Part shown: piece by piece, positions 24,509 through 33,251 of the stretch
Layout of the letters: every line of letters begins with the position of its first letter
Position numbering within the stretch: the first letter of the stretch is position 1
NCBI RefSeq assembly: GCF_014638995.1
Contig: NZ_BMFR01000004.1
Span: 1-64,000, forward strand
Direction of reading: 5' to 3'
Length of the DNA stretch: 64,000 bases
Source: Virgibacillus oceani
Lineage (GTDB): Bacteria; Bacillota; Bacilli; Bacillales; Amphibacillaceae
Program-made: the position numbers and the translations under genes
The notes under the pieces: generated by a model
Seen by the model: only the letters and a program-made list of their open reading frames with translations
Databases searched by the model: none
What the model was told of the DNA's origin: nothing

Positions 24509-25357
24509 TTATTTTGCAATCTTTTTCTTTTGCTTGGTTGCTGTTTTTGTTTTACGTTTTGGCTGTTTCGGCTTTGGTTTGTCCGTTTTTGCCTTGTCAA
24601 GAGAGGCTTGCAGTGCGTCCATTAAATTTGTAACATTGTCTGGTTTAGGCTTTTCTTCACCTGTAACCACTTGTTCGTTATTTTTCTTCTCCTCAATTAA
24701 CTCTAATAATGCTGTACGGTAATCATCCTTGTATTTTTCAGGTTCAAATTCAGTTGTTAACTGGTCAATCAGCATTTTAGCAGTATCAAGCTCTTTCTTC
24801 GGCGTATCAACCTCTTGGGGCACATTGGGAACATCTTGGACTTGACGGACCTCATCAGGGTAATGAATGGTCTCGACTACTAATGTATTTTGATAAACAC
24901 GGATAACGGCAAGCTGTTCTTTCGATCGGATAATCATTTTTGCTATCCCGATTTTTTCCGTATCTTTTAGTGCTGCACGAAGCAATCCATATGCCTTGCT
25001 TCCGCCTTCATTTGGTGACAAATAATAGCTTCGTTCAAAATATATCGGGTCAATTTCTTCCAATTTAACAAAATCCACTATTTCAACAGATTTATCCTCT
25101 TGTTCCTTTTTCAACGCTTCTAATTCCTCGTTATCAAGCACTACAAATTTATTTTTGGCATATTCATATGCTTTTACAATTTCGTCATTTTCAACTTCAC
25201 GATCACACACCGGACACACACGCTGATACTTTATTGGGGACTGGCATTCTTTATGCAGATTCCTCAGTTTCACATCCTTATTTTCTGTGGCGGCATGCAT
25301 TTTCACTGGGATGTTTACTAACCCAAAACTGATTGTCCCTTTCCACATCGTATGCAT
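24509..25357 (-). CDS. ku: DNA end-binding protein Ku
   Basis: Bacterial Ku homodimer that encircles DNA double-strand ends and recruits LigD for non-homologous end joining. The 282-residue protein begins MHTMWKGTISFGLVNIPVKM, the canonical Ku start, followed by the beta-barrel core with CPVCDREV and KAYGLLRAAL segments. A Lys-rich C-terminal tail (last about 35 residues, PKPKQPKRKTK) is known to aid DNA binding and threading. GGGAGG lies 8 nt before the ATG at 25357. It is divergent from ligD, with a 122-bp intergenic region. In B. subtilis the pair is expressed in spores (sigma-G); no clear sigma-G promoter was found here. Confidence 0.94.
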   Translation of the reverse strand: MHTMWKGTISFGLVNIPVKMHAATENKDVKLRNLHKECQSPIKYQRVCPVCDREVENDEIVKAYEYAKNKFVVLDNEELEALKKEQEDKSVEIVDFVKLEEIDPIYFERSYYLSPNEGGSKAYGLLRAALKDTEKIGIAKMIIRSKEQLAVIRVYQNTLVVETIHYPDEVRQVQDVPNVPQEVDTPKKELDTAKMLIDQLTTEFEPEKYKDDYRTALLELIEEKKNNEQVVTGEEKPKPDNVTNLMDALQASLDKAKTDKPKPKQPKRKTKTATKQKKKIAK

Positions 25358-25479
25358 GAACAAAACCTCCCTTTTTTCATTAGTGTACCGACAATAACTA
25401 TTTTTATCCTTGCCTTAACGATAGACCGATTATTTTATCTAAAATAAGCCACCCTAAATGTGGAAGGGAGTTATTGCCG

Positions 25480-27297
25480 ATGAAAGTAATGAAACCAATT
25501 GCGAGTACCCAAATACCAGAGGAAAATGAATGGATGTATGAGGTCAAGTACGATGGCTTTCGTTGTATTTTGCGTTGGGAAAAAGGCAAGGTTCGTTTAA
25601 CTAGTAAAAATAATAAAGATTTAACTCCTAATTTTCCTGAAATAATTGAATTCTGCCAGAAACATCAATCGGATATCAGCTCATTACTGCCACTCGAGCT
25701 TGATGGAGAATTAGTTGTGCTAAACAGTTCCTATCAGGCTAATTTCTCCTGGATTCAAAAACGGGGCCGACTGAAGGATCACATCGCGATTAAGGAAGCT
25801 GCACAGGAACGGCCAGCAACATTTATGGCGTTTGATATGCTTATGCATAGTGATAAAGTTATTTATAACAAACCTTTCGATACACGTAAAAAAACGCTTT
25901 TCGATTTTTTCCAAACGTTGAATATCGGATTTAACCTATCATCGTTGAAGCGTATTTGTTATGTCCCATATTATGAAGACCCGAATGAATTATGGAAAAT
26001 TATTTTTATATACAAGGCTGAGGGCATGATTGCGAAACGGAAAAATAGTGTCTACCGGCCAGGCAAGAATCATAATGACTGGTTCAAAATAAAAAATTGG
26101 CGCCCAATACATGGCATTCTTACCTTTTATGACACGCAAAATGATTATTTCACGGTAAAGGTTTATGATGAAAATAACATAATGGAAATAGGCAAATGCA
26201 AACATGGACTAGATTCTGAAGCATTCCAAACATTAAAGCAGGTATTTTATGATAACGGGACAAAACAAGTGGATGGATATACCCTTCCACCGGCAATTTG
26301 CGCTAAAATCCATACACTTGACCTGCATAAACACGAGCTTCGCGAACCTGAATTTGCTGGACTGAAACCAAACCTTGCTGCACCTGAATGCACAAGTAGT
26401 AAATTGCGACTTGATATGGCAATGCTTCCTAAAGACATAGAATTAACGAATACGGATAAGGTTTTTTGGCCAAAAACAGGGTTTACCAAAGGGGATTTAC
26501 TTGTCCATTTACGGGAAATAGCACCTTATATGCTGCCGTTTTTAAAGGATCGCGCCCTTACGTTAATCCGCAGTCCCGACGGTGTAAACGAAGAATCCTT
26601 TTTTCAAAAGCATCTTCCGGAGTATGCCCCTGATTATATAGACAGTATACAAGCTGGTGAGGAAAAATTAATCATCTGCAACAAATTGGAAACACTTGTG
26701 TGGTTTGGCAATCATGGAGCTGTTGAGTACCATGTTCCATTCCAGAAAATCGAAAGTGAAAACCCCTCAGAAATTGTATTTGACCTAGACCCGCCAGACA
26801 GGGAGCGGTTTCCACTATCCATACATGCCGCCAAATTGTTAAAGCAGCTGCTTGATGAACTCGGTCTTGTTTCCTTTGTAAAAACATCTGGAAATAAAGG
26901 GCTGCAGGTGTATATTCCCATTCCAGAGAATAGCATGTCCTATGATGAGACAGCCATTTTCACCCAGGCGATTGCTTGGACGATAGAGAAGGAATTTCCA
27001 AAACATTTCACAACAGAGCGCCTAAAAAAGAACCGGCATGAAAGGCTCTATATCGATTATGTGCAGCATGGTCGGGACAAGACATTGATTGCCCCATATT
27101 CACCACGAAAAACCGCTGAGGCAACTGTAGCAACACCATTGTATTGGGACGAGGTAAAGGAAGGACTCTCTCCAGAACCTTTTACAATTAACAACGTAGC
27201 AGAGCGGGTGAAGCTGCTTGGGTGCCCGTTTACAGGATATTTTGAAGAGGGAAAGAAACAGGACCTTGAGAAGGTGCTGGCACTAGTAAAGAAATAG
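25480..27297 (+). CDS. ligD: NHEJ DNA ligase D (ligase and polymerase domains)
   Basis: ATP-dependent ligase fused to a primase-type polymerase; it processes and seals broken ends held by Ku. The 605 residues carry the ligase first (nucleotidyl lysine K23 in EVKYDG, LELDGELV near 80, EGMIAKRK, WFKIKNW), then an OB-fold. The AEP-type polymerase domain starts near residue 320 (VFWPKTGFTKGDLL, then FDLDPP with metal-binding aspartates). There is no 3'-phosphoesterase domain, as in the B. subtilis enzyme and unlike that of Pseudomonas. ATG 25480 has GGGAG 9 nt upstream; an upstream TTG is only 3 nt from it. It pairs divergently with ku. Confidence 0.93.
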   Translation: MKVMKPIASTQIPEENEWMYEVKYDGFRCILRWEKGKVRLTSKNNKDLTPNFPEIIEFCQKHQSDISSLLPLELDGELVVLNSSYQANFSWIQKRGRLKDHIAIKEAAQERPATFMAFDMLMHSDKVIYNKPFDTRKKTLFDFFQTLNIGFNLSSLKRICYVPYYEDPNELWKIIFIYKAEGMIAKRKNSVYRPGKNHNDWFKIKNWRPIHGILTFYDTQNDYFTVKVYDENNIMEIGKCKHGLDSEAFQTLKQVFYDNGTKQVDGYTLPPAICAKIHTLDLHKHELREPEFAGLKPNLAAPECTSSKLRLDMAMLPKDIELTNTDKVFWPKTGFTKGDLLVHLREIAPYMLPFLKDRALTLIRSPDGVNEESFFQKHLPEYAPDYIDSIQAGEEKLIICNKLETLVWFGNHGAVEYHVPFQKIESENPSEIVFDLDPPDRERFPLSIHAAKLLKQLLDELGLVSFVKTSGNKGLQVYIPIPENSMSYDETAIFTQAIAWTIEKEFPKHFTTERLKKNRHERLYIDYVQHGRDKTLIAPYSPRKTAEATVATPLYWDEVKEGLSPEPFTINNVAERVKLLGCPFTGYFEEGKKQDLEKVLALVKK

Positions 27298-27328
27298 GTT
27301 GATGTTGGGGATAAGCGGTTACGTTACC

Positions 27329-27420
27329 TGCGCCTCTTTGGTGCGAAGTTGCGCTTCCATGCGGCTAAATTGCGCGAGAGCGATGCACAGGATGCACGTC
27401 CATGCGGCTGAAATGGCTCC
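27329..27420. repeat. 21-bp degenerate tandem array, TGCGC family
   Basis: TGCGC/TGCAC/TGGCT cores begin at 27329, 27350, 27371, 27393 and 27414 (spacings 21, 21, 22, 21). CCATGCGGCTRAA occurs twice, 43 bp apart. The array follows the ligD stop and precedes a terminator. It is weaker than the CGTATTT arrays but has the same spacing and position. Confidence 0.5.
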
Positions 27421-27440
27421 TGCCATATCTAACACATATT

Positions 27441-27476
27441 AAAATGGCCGTTCACATAAGTGTGAACGGCCATTTG
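27441..27476 (-). terminator. tcyP terminator, bidirectional
   Basis: A perfect 15-bp stem AAATGGCCGTTCACA with its complement around a 4-nt loop, between convergent ligD and tcyP. Confidence 0.85.
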
Positions 27477-27477
27477 A

Positions 27478-28872
27478 TTATACTGACAATTCTTTTTCAA
27501 TTGCAGTTTTATCGTTGTACGTTTTCAAATTTAGTTTTCCTAGAATACGTGATGTTAATGTTCCCGATAACATGGCATCGTTAACATTAAGTGCTGTACG
27601 TCCCATGTCAATTAGTGCTTCAATTGAGATTAGAAGACCTGCGAGTGCTACAGGCAAGCCCATGGATGACAGCACGATTAATGCTGCAAATGTTGCTCCA
27701 CCACCGACGCCCGCTACACCAAATGAACTAATTCCAACAATCAATACTAATTTAACAAGAAACTCTGGTGAAAATGGATCAATACCGACTGTTGGAGCAA
27801 TCATTACTGCCAGCATTGCCGGGTATAATCCTGCACAGCCATTTTGCCCGATTGTAGCTCCAAATGATGCTGACATGTTCGCAATCCCTGAGTCAACACC
27901 AAGTGAATTTCGCTGTGCCTGAATATTTAATGGGATAGTACCGGCACTTGACCTTGACGTAAATGCAAAGCTTAATACTGGCAATACTTTTTTCAAATAA
28001 GTCATTGGATTTAATCCAAATACTCCAACCAAGACTAAATGGATAATAAACATGACGATGATTGCCACATAGGATGCAATAACGAATTTGCCCAGTTCAA
28101 TAATACCCGCCACGTCCGTATTTGCTACTGTATTTGCCATTAGTGCCAGGATACCAAATGGTGTTAATCTCAGTACTAATGTAACGATTCTCATTACTAC
28201 TGCGTAAAGCGAATTTACTATTTTTGTAAACACCTCTGCCTGTTCTGGATTTTTCCTGCGCAATCCTAAAACTGCAATACCGACAATAATGGAAAAGATT
28301 ACAACCGCAATTACAGATGTTGACCTTTGCTGTGTCATATCTAAAAAGATATTTGAAGGAATAAAGCTTAGAATTTTCTCAGGCGTTGACATATTTTCAA
28401 CTTCACCTAACGTCGATTCAAGCATCGCCCCTCGATCGTTTTCCGCTTGCCCCGCTTCAATTTGATCAGCATTAAGGTCAAACAATGCAGCACTTCCAAT
28501 TCCTACAATTGCTGCTATCATTGCCGTTCCTACTAGAAGACCAATAATCCAGGCTGACATTTTTCCTAAATCTGAACCTTTTTTCAGATTAATAATGGAT
28601 TGGATAATTGAAACCATTACAAGCGGTACAACGATCATCATAAGTAAACTGATGTACCCGCGGCCAACGATATTATACCAATCTGTCGTCTGTGTTAAAA
28701 TTTCTGAACCTGTGCCATAAACTGCCTGTAATATGGCACCAAGCACGATACCTAGACCTAAACCCGTGAACACACGCTTACTAAATGATAGGTGTTTCTT
28801 TTGCATCCAGATAAGAAGACCAATAATTGCTACTAATATTGCGATGTTCACGATGATAGATACTAATTCCAT
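27478..28872 (-). CDS. tcyP: L-cystine symporter (TcyP type)
   Basis: Sodium/dicarboxylate symporter family (DAACS) protein of 464 residues with about 8-10 membrane segments and two re-entrant hairpins. The family motifs SFAFTSRSSAGTIPLN (hairpin 1) and SFGATIGQNGCAG are present, and the sequence agrees with TcyP, the high-affinity cystine importer of Bacillus, better than with GltT/DctP glutamate or C4-dicarboxylate carriers. AAGGGGGT precedes the ATG. A TTGACA (minus strand, 28921-28926) lies upstream. In B. subtilis the gene is controlled by CymR; I did not find a convincing CymR box. Confidence 0.87.
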   Translation of the reverse strand: MELVSIIVNIAILVAIIGLLIWMQKKHLSFSKRVFTGLGLGIVLGAILQAVYGTGSEILTQTTDWYNIVGRGYISLLMMIVVPLVMVSIIQSIINLKKGSDLGKMSAWIIGLLVGTAMIAAIVGIGSAALFDLNADQIEAGQAENDRGAMLESTLGEVENMSTPEKILSFIPSNIFLDMTQQRSTSVIAVVIFSIIVGIAVLGLRRKNPEQAEVFTKIVNSLYAVVMRIVTLVLRLTPFGILALMANTVANTDVAGIIELGKFVIASYVAIIVMFIIHLVLVGVFGLNPMTYLKKVLPVLSFAFTSRSSAGTIPLNIQAQRNSLGVDSGIANMSASFGATIGQNGCAGLYPAMLAVMIAPTVGIDPFSPEFLVKLVLIVGISSFGVAGVGGGATFAALIVLSSMGLPVALAGLLISIEALIDMGRTALNVNDAMLSGTLTSRILGKLNLKTYNDKTAIEKELSV

Positions 28873-28898
28873 TTGTATTACCCCCTTATTAATGTCTT

Positions 28899-28926
28899 AT
28901 TGTTAATTATGCTTACTTTTTGTCAA
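28899..28926 (-). promoter_or_regulatory. Candidate tcyP promoter
   Basis: TTGACA (28926-28921) with a 16-bp spacer to AACAAT, about 27 bp before the tcyP start codon. The -10 is imperfect. Confidence 0.4.
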
Positions 28927-29003
28927 TGGTGATAGTTACCCAAAAAAAATAAGCAAATTCTTTCTCCTATAAACCCGAAACCAAAGTGCATAATTCCGAT
29001 ATA

Positions 29004-29026
29004 TATAGTATGCTTTAAATACTATA
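29004..29026. promoter_or_regulatory. Perfect 8-7-8 dyad in tcyP upstream region
   Basis: TATAGTAT and ATACTATA separated by GCTTTAA. It lies in the 343-bp gap between tcyP and the OsmC-like gene, about 130 bp before tcyP. It has no U-run, so an operator is more likely than a terminator; the regulator is unknown. A vestigial frame starting MKPKILIPQY near 29070 stops after 11 codons. Nothing else is evident in the gap. Confidence 0.35.
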
Positions 29027-29180
29027 CTTGGGCAGCGTGTAATATGTCAAGAAATTAATTCGAGGTAAAAATGAAACCAAAAATCTTGATACCTCAATAC
29101 GTTTGAAAAGGTACTAATCACGAGACTTTGGTGTATAGTTCATTTCAGGCGAGAGCTAACAGAAACTACAATGTAAAAGA

Positions 29181-29210
29181 GCAAATACACATAAAAAATA
29201 TGTATTTGCC
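29181..29210 (-). terminator. OsmC-like gene terminator
   Basis: GCAAATACA/TGTATTTGC stem with a short A/T loop, followed by UCUUUU on the minus strand. Confidence 0.65.
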
Positions 29211-29215
29211 CATTA

Positions 29216-29656
29216 TTAATTAATTGTTTCCTCCAATTCAATCTCAACATTTCCCTTAATTGCCCGTGAGATCATGCAGCTTGTCTCCGCTTTTTTTACT
29301 AGCTTTTCTAACTTGCTGTAATCTTCCTCCGTTGCTTCAGCGGTTAGTACAACTGTTGGCTTATGAATAATTTTCTTATACGTAATAACCCCATTCGTCA
29401 CATCAACAATACCCTCTGATTCATGTGACATTTCCTGAAGGGGTAAATTCGACCGTTCAATCATTGCAGCTAGTGTTATAACATAACAAGTAGCAGCCGC
29501 CCCGAGTAACATTTCATCTGGGTTGGTCCCAACACCTGGTCCGTCCATTTCAGGGGGAATTGAAATCTTAGTTTGTAAATTCCCAGCTTCAATGTATCCC
29601 GTACTGTTTCGTCCACCTGGCCATTCCGCTTTCAAATGAAAATGATGTTCAGGCAT
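29216..29656 (-). CDS. OsmC/Ohr family protein
   Basis: A 146-residue protein of the OsmC superfamily, thiol peroxidases acting on organic hydroperoxides. The two redox cysteines are visible in GAAATCYVITLAAM and in AETSCMISRAIKG, the CX~60C arrangement of the family. It resembles the SACOL1771/YhfA-type subgroup more than classical Ohr, so the true substrate is unsure. ATG 29656 has GAGGTGA just upstream; a longer frame adds 16 unconserved residues. It appears monocistronic. Confidence 0.82.
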   Translation of the reverse strand: MPEHHFHLKAEWPGGRNSTGYIEAGNLQTKISIPPEMDGPGVGTNPDEMLLGAAATCYVITLAAMIERSNLPLQEMSHESEGIVDVTNGVITYKKIIHKPTVVLTAEATEEDYSKLEKLVKKAETSCMISRAIKGNVEIELEETIN

Positions 29657-29803
29657 ATGATCACCTCTAAACAAGTAATTTGACACCACTATACCATCGA
29701 TCATTTTAATTAACCATTTAAGTGCTTATCCGAATGCGTGAATGAAACCTTTTGCGTATTCATTCCGTAATTTACAATAGCCAGTGGAAAAGGACGTGAC
29801 TAC

Positions 29804-30781
29804 ATGCAGTATAAACTATCTGAATATATCCGAATTTATGAGGAACTGAAAAATAAAATGAAATGGAAGGTTTCAGATAAAGGCATATTAATGATGATTG
29901 CAAGTCAATATATGATTAATCGTAAAGAACTGCGGATCGAACGACTTTTAGATATTGCCGATAAGCTAAAAGGTAATGCCGGTATGTTTTCCAGTATGCG
30001 ATCCTATCCAAGATTTACTACCGCCGCAATGCTAGATGTCCATTTTGATAACCCTGAAGAGCAGGTTGAAGCGTTATTTGATTTATATGGTCAAATGAAG
30101 CATGCAGGGTTTAAAAGCGGAACCTTTACGTACCTTGCCGCAACCGTAATCATCACAAATGGGGCTAATACAACGAACCAAGCATCAATAATCAGCAGAT
30201 CAAAGAAAATCTATGATCTGATGAAGAAAGAGCATATGTTTTTAACGTCTCAAGATGATTATCCCTTAGCAACATTGCTTGCATATGAGGATGGAACGGC
30301 GGAAGAATTAATTGAACGAATGGAAATGTATTATAACAGTTTACATGAGCATCAATTCAGTAAGGGAAATGAACTCCAGTTTTTAAGTCATATTCTATCT
30401 TTGGGTCGTTCAGAAAATAAAAGTTCACTTGTAAACCATTCTGTCCGAGTGTATGATGCATTCGCTGAAGTGTCGATTAAACCTAAAAAAATGTACTATC
30501 CTGTAATAGGCATGCTTGCTCTTCTCCCATATGAGGAATTAGACATGGCGATGATCTCACATATTTATCAAGAGCTTAATCGTGAAATAAAGTGGCAAAA
30601 GGATATAAACCTTATAATGGCGGTAAACCTTTTTACGAGTGAAATACTAACACATTCCAGTTTGGCTGAAACGAGTATGTATACAACGATGGAAACAATC
30701 ATGCAAGCACAACAGGCAGCGATGATGGCAGCTGTTACTGCAACAACAGCCGCTGCAGCTGCTTCCAATAGTGGAAATTAA
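29804..30781 (+). CDS. DUF4003 family protein
   Basis: A 325-residue soluble, mostly helical protein that I recognise as the DUF4003 family of Bacilli, function unknown. The N-terminus (YKLSEYIRIYEELKNKMKWKV) and the central SGTFTYLAA region are typical. It ends in an unusual Ala/Thr-rich stretch (QQAAMMAAVTATTAAAAAS) that is likely disordered. The ATG is preceded by AAAGGA at somewhat long spacing. It stands alone between terminators. Confidence 0.75.
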   Translation: MQYKLSEYIRIYEELKNKMKWKVSDKGILMMIASQYMINRKELRIERLLDIADKLKGNAGMFSSMRSYPRFTTAAMLDVHFDNPEEQVEALFDLYGQMKHAGFKSGTFTYLAATVIITNGANTTNQASIISRSKKIYDLMKKEHMFLTSQDDYPLATLLAYEDGTAEELIERMEMYYNSLHEHQFSKGNELQFLSHILSLGRSENKSSLVNHSVRVYDAFAEVSIKPKKMYYPVIGMLALLPYEELDMAMISHIYQELNREIKWQKDINLIMAVNLFTSEILTHSSLAETSMYTTMETIMQAQQAAMMAAVTATTAAAAASNSGN

Positions 30782-30842
30782 TAGTTGGAAAGTGTGTTTT
30801 ACTGCATAAATTGTACCTTCATTGCATGCTGCTTAGTATAAC

Positions 30843-30876
30843 ACGAAGGCTGCCAGTAAATTCGGACTGCCTTCGT
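30843..30876 (+). terminator. Convergent terminator
   Basis: ACGAAGGC/GCCTTCGT stem with further GG/CC pairing inside, followed by ATTTACTTTT. It lies between the DUF4003 gene and the convergent DUF488 gene. Confidence 0.65.
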
Positions 30877-30884
30877 ATTTACTT

Positions 30885-31244
30885 TTACTGATGGTCCAAT
30901 ATCTCCTTCAATACCTGTGCTTGATTATGCTCCTTATCCTTTGCCGCATATAGCAATGTAACATCCTTATGATGGTCCTTCGTAATTTCCTTTAATTTTT
31001 CAAGTTCGGCCTGTTGATCACCACTTTCAAGCTCTTTTTTGTATTTTTGCTTAAACGCTTCATATTTGTCTGGATCATGACTAAACCATTTTCTGAGCTC
31101 CGTTGTTGGTCCAATTTCTTTCATCCAATTATCAAGCTTAGCACTATCTTTGGAAATCCCCCTTGGCCAGACACGATCAACTAGAACACGTACACCATCA
31201 TCCTCACTGTAATTATCATAAATTCGTTTAAGTTTTATTGGCAT
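30885..31244 (-). CDS. DUF488 family protein (YeaO-like)
   Basis: A 119-residue protein with the family signature RVLVDRVWPRGISKD near the N-terminus, WFSHDPDKYEAFKQKY in the middle and VTLLYAAKDKEHNQA at the C-terminus. DUF488 proteins are small cytoplasmic proteins of unknown function, some annotated as uroporphyrin-III methyltransferase-like without proof. ATG 31244 has GGGGAGG upstream; a nearer in-frame ATG lies too close to that site. It is single and lies upstream of the pgcA terminator. Confidence 0.83.
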   Translation of the reverse strand: MPIKLKRIYDNYSEDDGVRVLVDRVWPRGISKDSAKLDNWMKEIGPTTELRKWFSHDPDKYEAFKQKYKKELESGDQQAELEKLKEITKDHHKDVTLLYAAKDKEHNQAQVLKEILDHQ

Positions 31245-31290
31245 TCTATCCATTCCTCCCCAGTCCTAATTACCTTTACCCAAAAACAGA

Positions 31291-31326
31291 AAAAAATAAG
31301 CAGCCGGCAACGTCTGCTTATTTTTT
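31291..31326 (-). terminator. pgcA terminator
   Basis: AAAAAATAAGCAG/CTGCTTATTTTTT stem with a 10-nt loop, downstream of the pgcA stop. Confidence 0.85.
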
Positions 31327-31347
31327 CAATTAATTATGAGAGCATTT

Positions 31348-33072
31348 TTATTTAATAATTCCGCTCATCGATTCTTTTAATGCAGCTAATTGGATAGCAC
31401 TTTCTTCCTTTGTTTTCCCGCATACACCATAATAGCATTTTATTTTTGGCTCTGTACCGGACGGACGAAGACAAACCCAGCTATTTTCTTCTAGTTTTAA
31501 TTTGATTACATTTTCTTTAGGCAGATCAATCGCTTCAATTTTACTATTAAACGCTTGGAAGGTTCGTTGACCTGATAAATAATCTTCCGTCACTTCAACT
31601 TTTAAACCCGCTATTTCCGACAGAGGATTTTCACGGAAATTTGCCATGATTTCAGCTATTTTCGCTGATCCTTCTTTCCCTTTTAACGTTAAAGAAGACA
31701 TTCCCTCTAAATAATACCCGTGTCTTTCATATAAAACATCAAGTGCATCCAGTAGTGTTTTTCCATGCTTTTTCCAGTAATATGCCATCTCACAAGCCAT
31801 CATTGCAGCTTGAACTGCATCTTTATCACGGGCAAAGCTGCTGATTAAATAGCCATAGCTTTCTTCAAAGCCAAACACAAATGTCTCGCCCGATGCATCG
31901 AACTGACGAATCTTTTCCCCAATGTATTTAAAACCTGTTAATGTATCGATTGTTTCTGCACCATAGTGGTCTGCAATTGCGCGACCGAGCTCAGTCGTTA
32001 CAATAGTTTTCAGCATCCGCGGGTTTGTCAGCAATGCTTTATCACTGTGTGAAAGAATATAATCGAGCAATAATGTCCCTAGCTGATTTCCTGTTAAAAC
32101 AGTATATCCTCCTGCATTATCCTGAACAGCTACTCCCAGACGATCCGCATCAGGGTCAGTACCGATTAGAATGTCAGCACCAATTTCTCTCCCTTGCTTC
32201 ATTGCCATTGTAAACGCCTGATGTTCTTCCGGATTTGGTGATTCAACTGTTGAAAACTCCGGATCGGGAATTGCTTGTTCTTTTACAACATTGACCTGTG
32301 AAAAATTCAGCTGTTCCAAACCCAATTTCACCAAATCGTGTGACGTACCGTGAAGTGGTGTAAAAACAATTTTTAGATCCTTTTCAGCCATTAATTCCCC
32401 TGGTTCCAGCCTTGAAATTTGCTTTAATTGTTCCAAATAGGCATTGTCAATCTCACTGCCCACCCAATTTAAGAGCTCCTTTTCTTCCAATTCAGCTTTT
32501 TCCATATGTGGAACGGTTAATTCATTTTCGGTTTGTTGAATGGAAGCAATAATTTCATTTGCCTCGTCAGGTGTAATTTGACCACCGTCTTCGTTATATA
32601 CTTTAAATCCATTGTATTCTGGCGGATTATGACTTGCGGTAATCATCACACCAGCTACTGTTCCTAAATAACGTACTGCAAATGACAATAATGGCGTCGG
32701 ATGCAAGGAATCGAATACATATGTTTTAATTCCGTACGCACCAAGTACCTTTGCCGTCTCCAATGCAAATTCCTGTGACATATATCTTGAATCATAGGAA
32801 ACAACAACACCGCGATCGTAAATATTTACACAATTTCCCTTCAAATAACTCACAAGACCGTTGACAGCCTTTCTAATAGTGTAGATATTCATCCGATTGA
32901 TTCCTGGTCCCAAGATTCCGCGCATTCCACCGGTTCCAAAGGTTAACTCTTTATAAAATGCATCCTCTAATGCTTCCTGATTATTTTTTATATTTTCTAA
33001 GTCCCTCTTTAAGGAAGGATCAAGATTTTCATATGAGGTCCATTTTTCGTATGCTTTCTCCCACGCAACCAT
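31348..33072 (-). CDS. pgcA: Phosphoglucomutase / phospho-sugar mutase
   Basis: Alpha-D-phosphohexomutase of 574 residues that interconverts glucose-6-phosphate and glucose-1-phosphate, feeding UDP-glucose for teichoic acid and glycolipid synthesis. The catalytic phosphoserine is Ser147 in ITASHNPPEYNG, the magnesium loop is GTDPDADRLG, the sugar-binding loop is FGFEESYGY and the phosphate-binding loop is LRPSGTEPKIK. The length matches the bacillary PgcA type. An AAGGGG site precedes the ATG. It is monocistronic. Confidence 0.93.
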   Translation of the reverse strand: MVAWEKAYEKWTSYENLDPSLKRDLENIKNNQEALEDAFYKELTFGTGGMRGILGPGINRMNIYTIRKAVNGLVSYLKGNCVNIYDRGVVVSYDSRYMSQEFALETAKVLGAYGIKTYVFDSLHPTPLLSFAVRYLGTVAGVMITASHNPPEYNGFKVYNEDGGQITPDEANEIIASIQQTENELTVPHMEKAELEEKELLNWVGSEIDNAYLEQLKQISRLEPGELMAEKDLKIVFTPLHGTSHDLVKLGLEQLNFSQVNVVKEQAIPDPEFSTVESPNPEEHQAFTMAMKQGREIGADILIGTDPDADRLGVAVQDNAGGYTVLTGNQLGTLLLDYILSHSDKALLTNPRMLKTIVTTELGRAIADHYGAETIDTLTGFKYIGEKIRQFDASGETFVFGFEESYGYLISSFARDKDAVQAAMMACEMAYYWKKHGKTLLDALDVLYERHGYYLEGMSSLTLKGKEGSAKIAEIMANFRENPLSEIAGLKVEVTEDYLSGQRTFQAFNSKIEAIDLPKENVIKLKLEENSWVCLRPSGTEPKIKCYYGVCGKTKEESAIQLAALKESMSGIIK

Positions 33073-33251
33073 AAACCATATCCCCTTCTTACGTAACCAA
33101 TATGTTCAAATTCTAGCATACTTTGATTATTTATTCTATCTGTTATAGGAAAAATGGTTTACACTGACTTTTTTCAGGTAAAACTAGTAAAGTTACTTCC
33201 TATAAATACTTTTTATGGTTAAAATAGAAATAATATATATGAAAAGAAAGT

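Noticed and set aside
25358..25479. Sigma-G promoters between ku and ligD
   Set aside because: The family is spore-expressed in B. subtilis, but no -35/-10 pair of acceptable match was found in either direction.
29070..29105. Eleven-codon frame beginning MKPKILIPQY with an upstream GAGGT
   Set aside because: Too short to support as a gene; may be a vestige of an enzyme start, noted only in the dyad entry.
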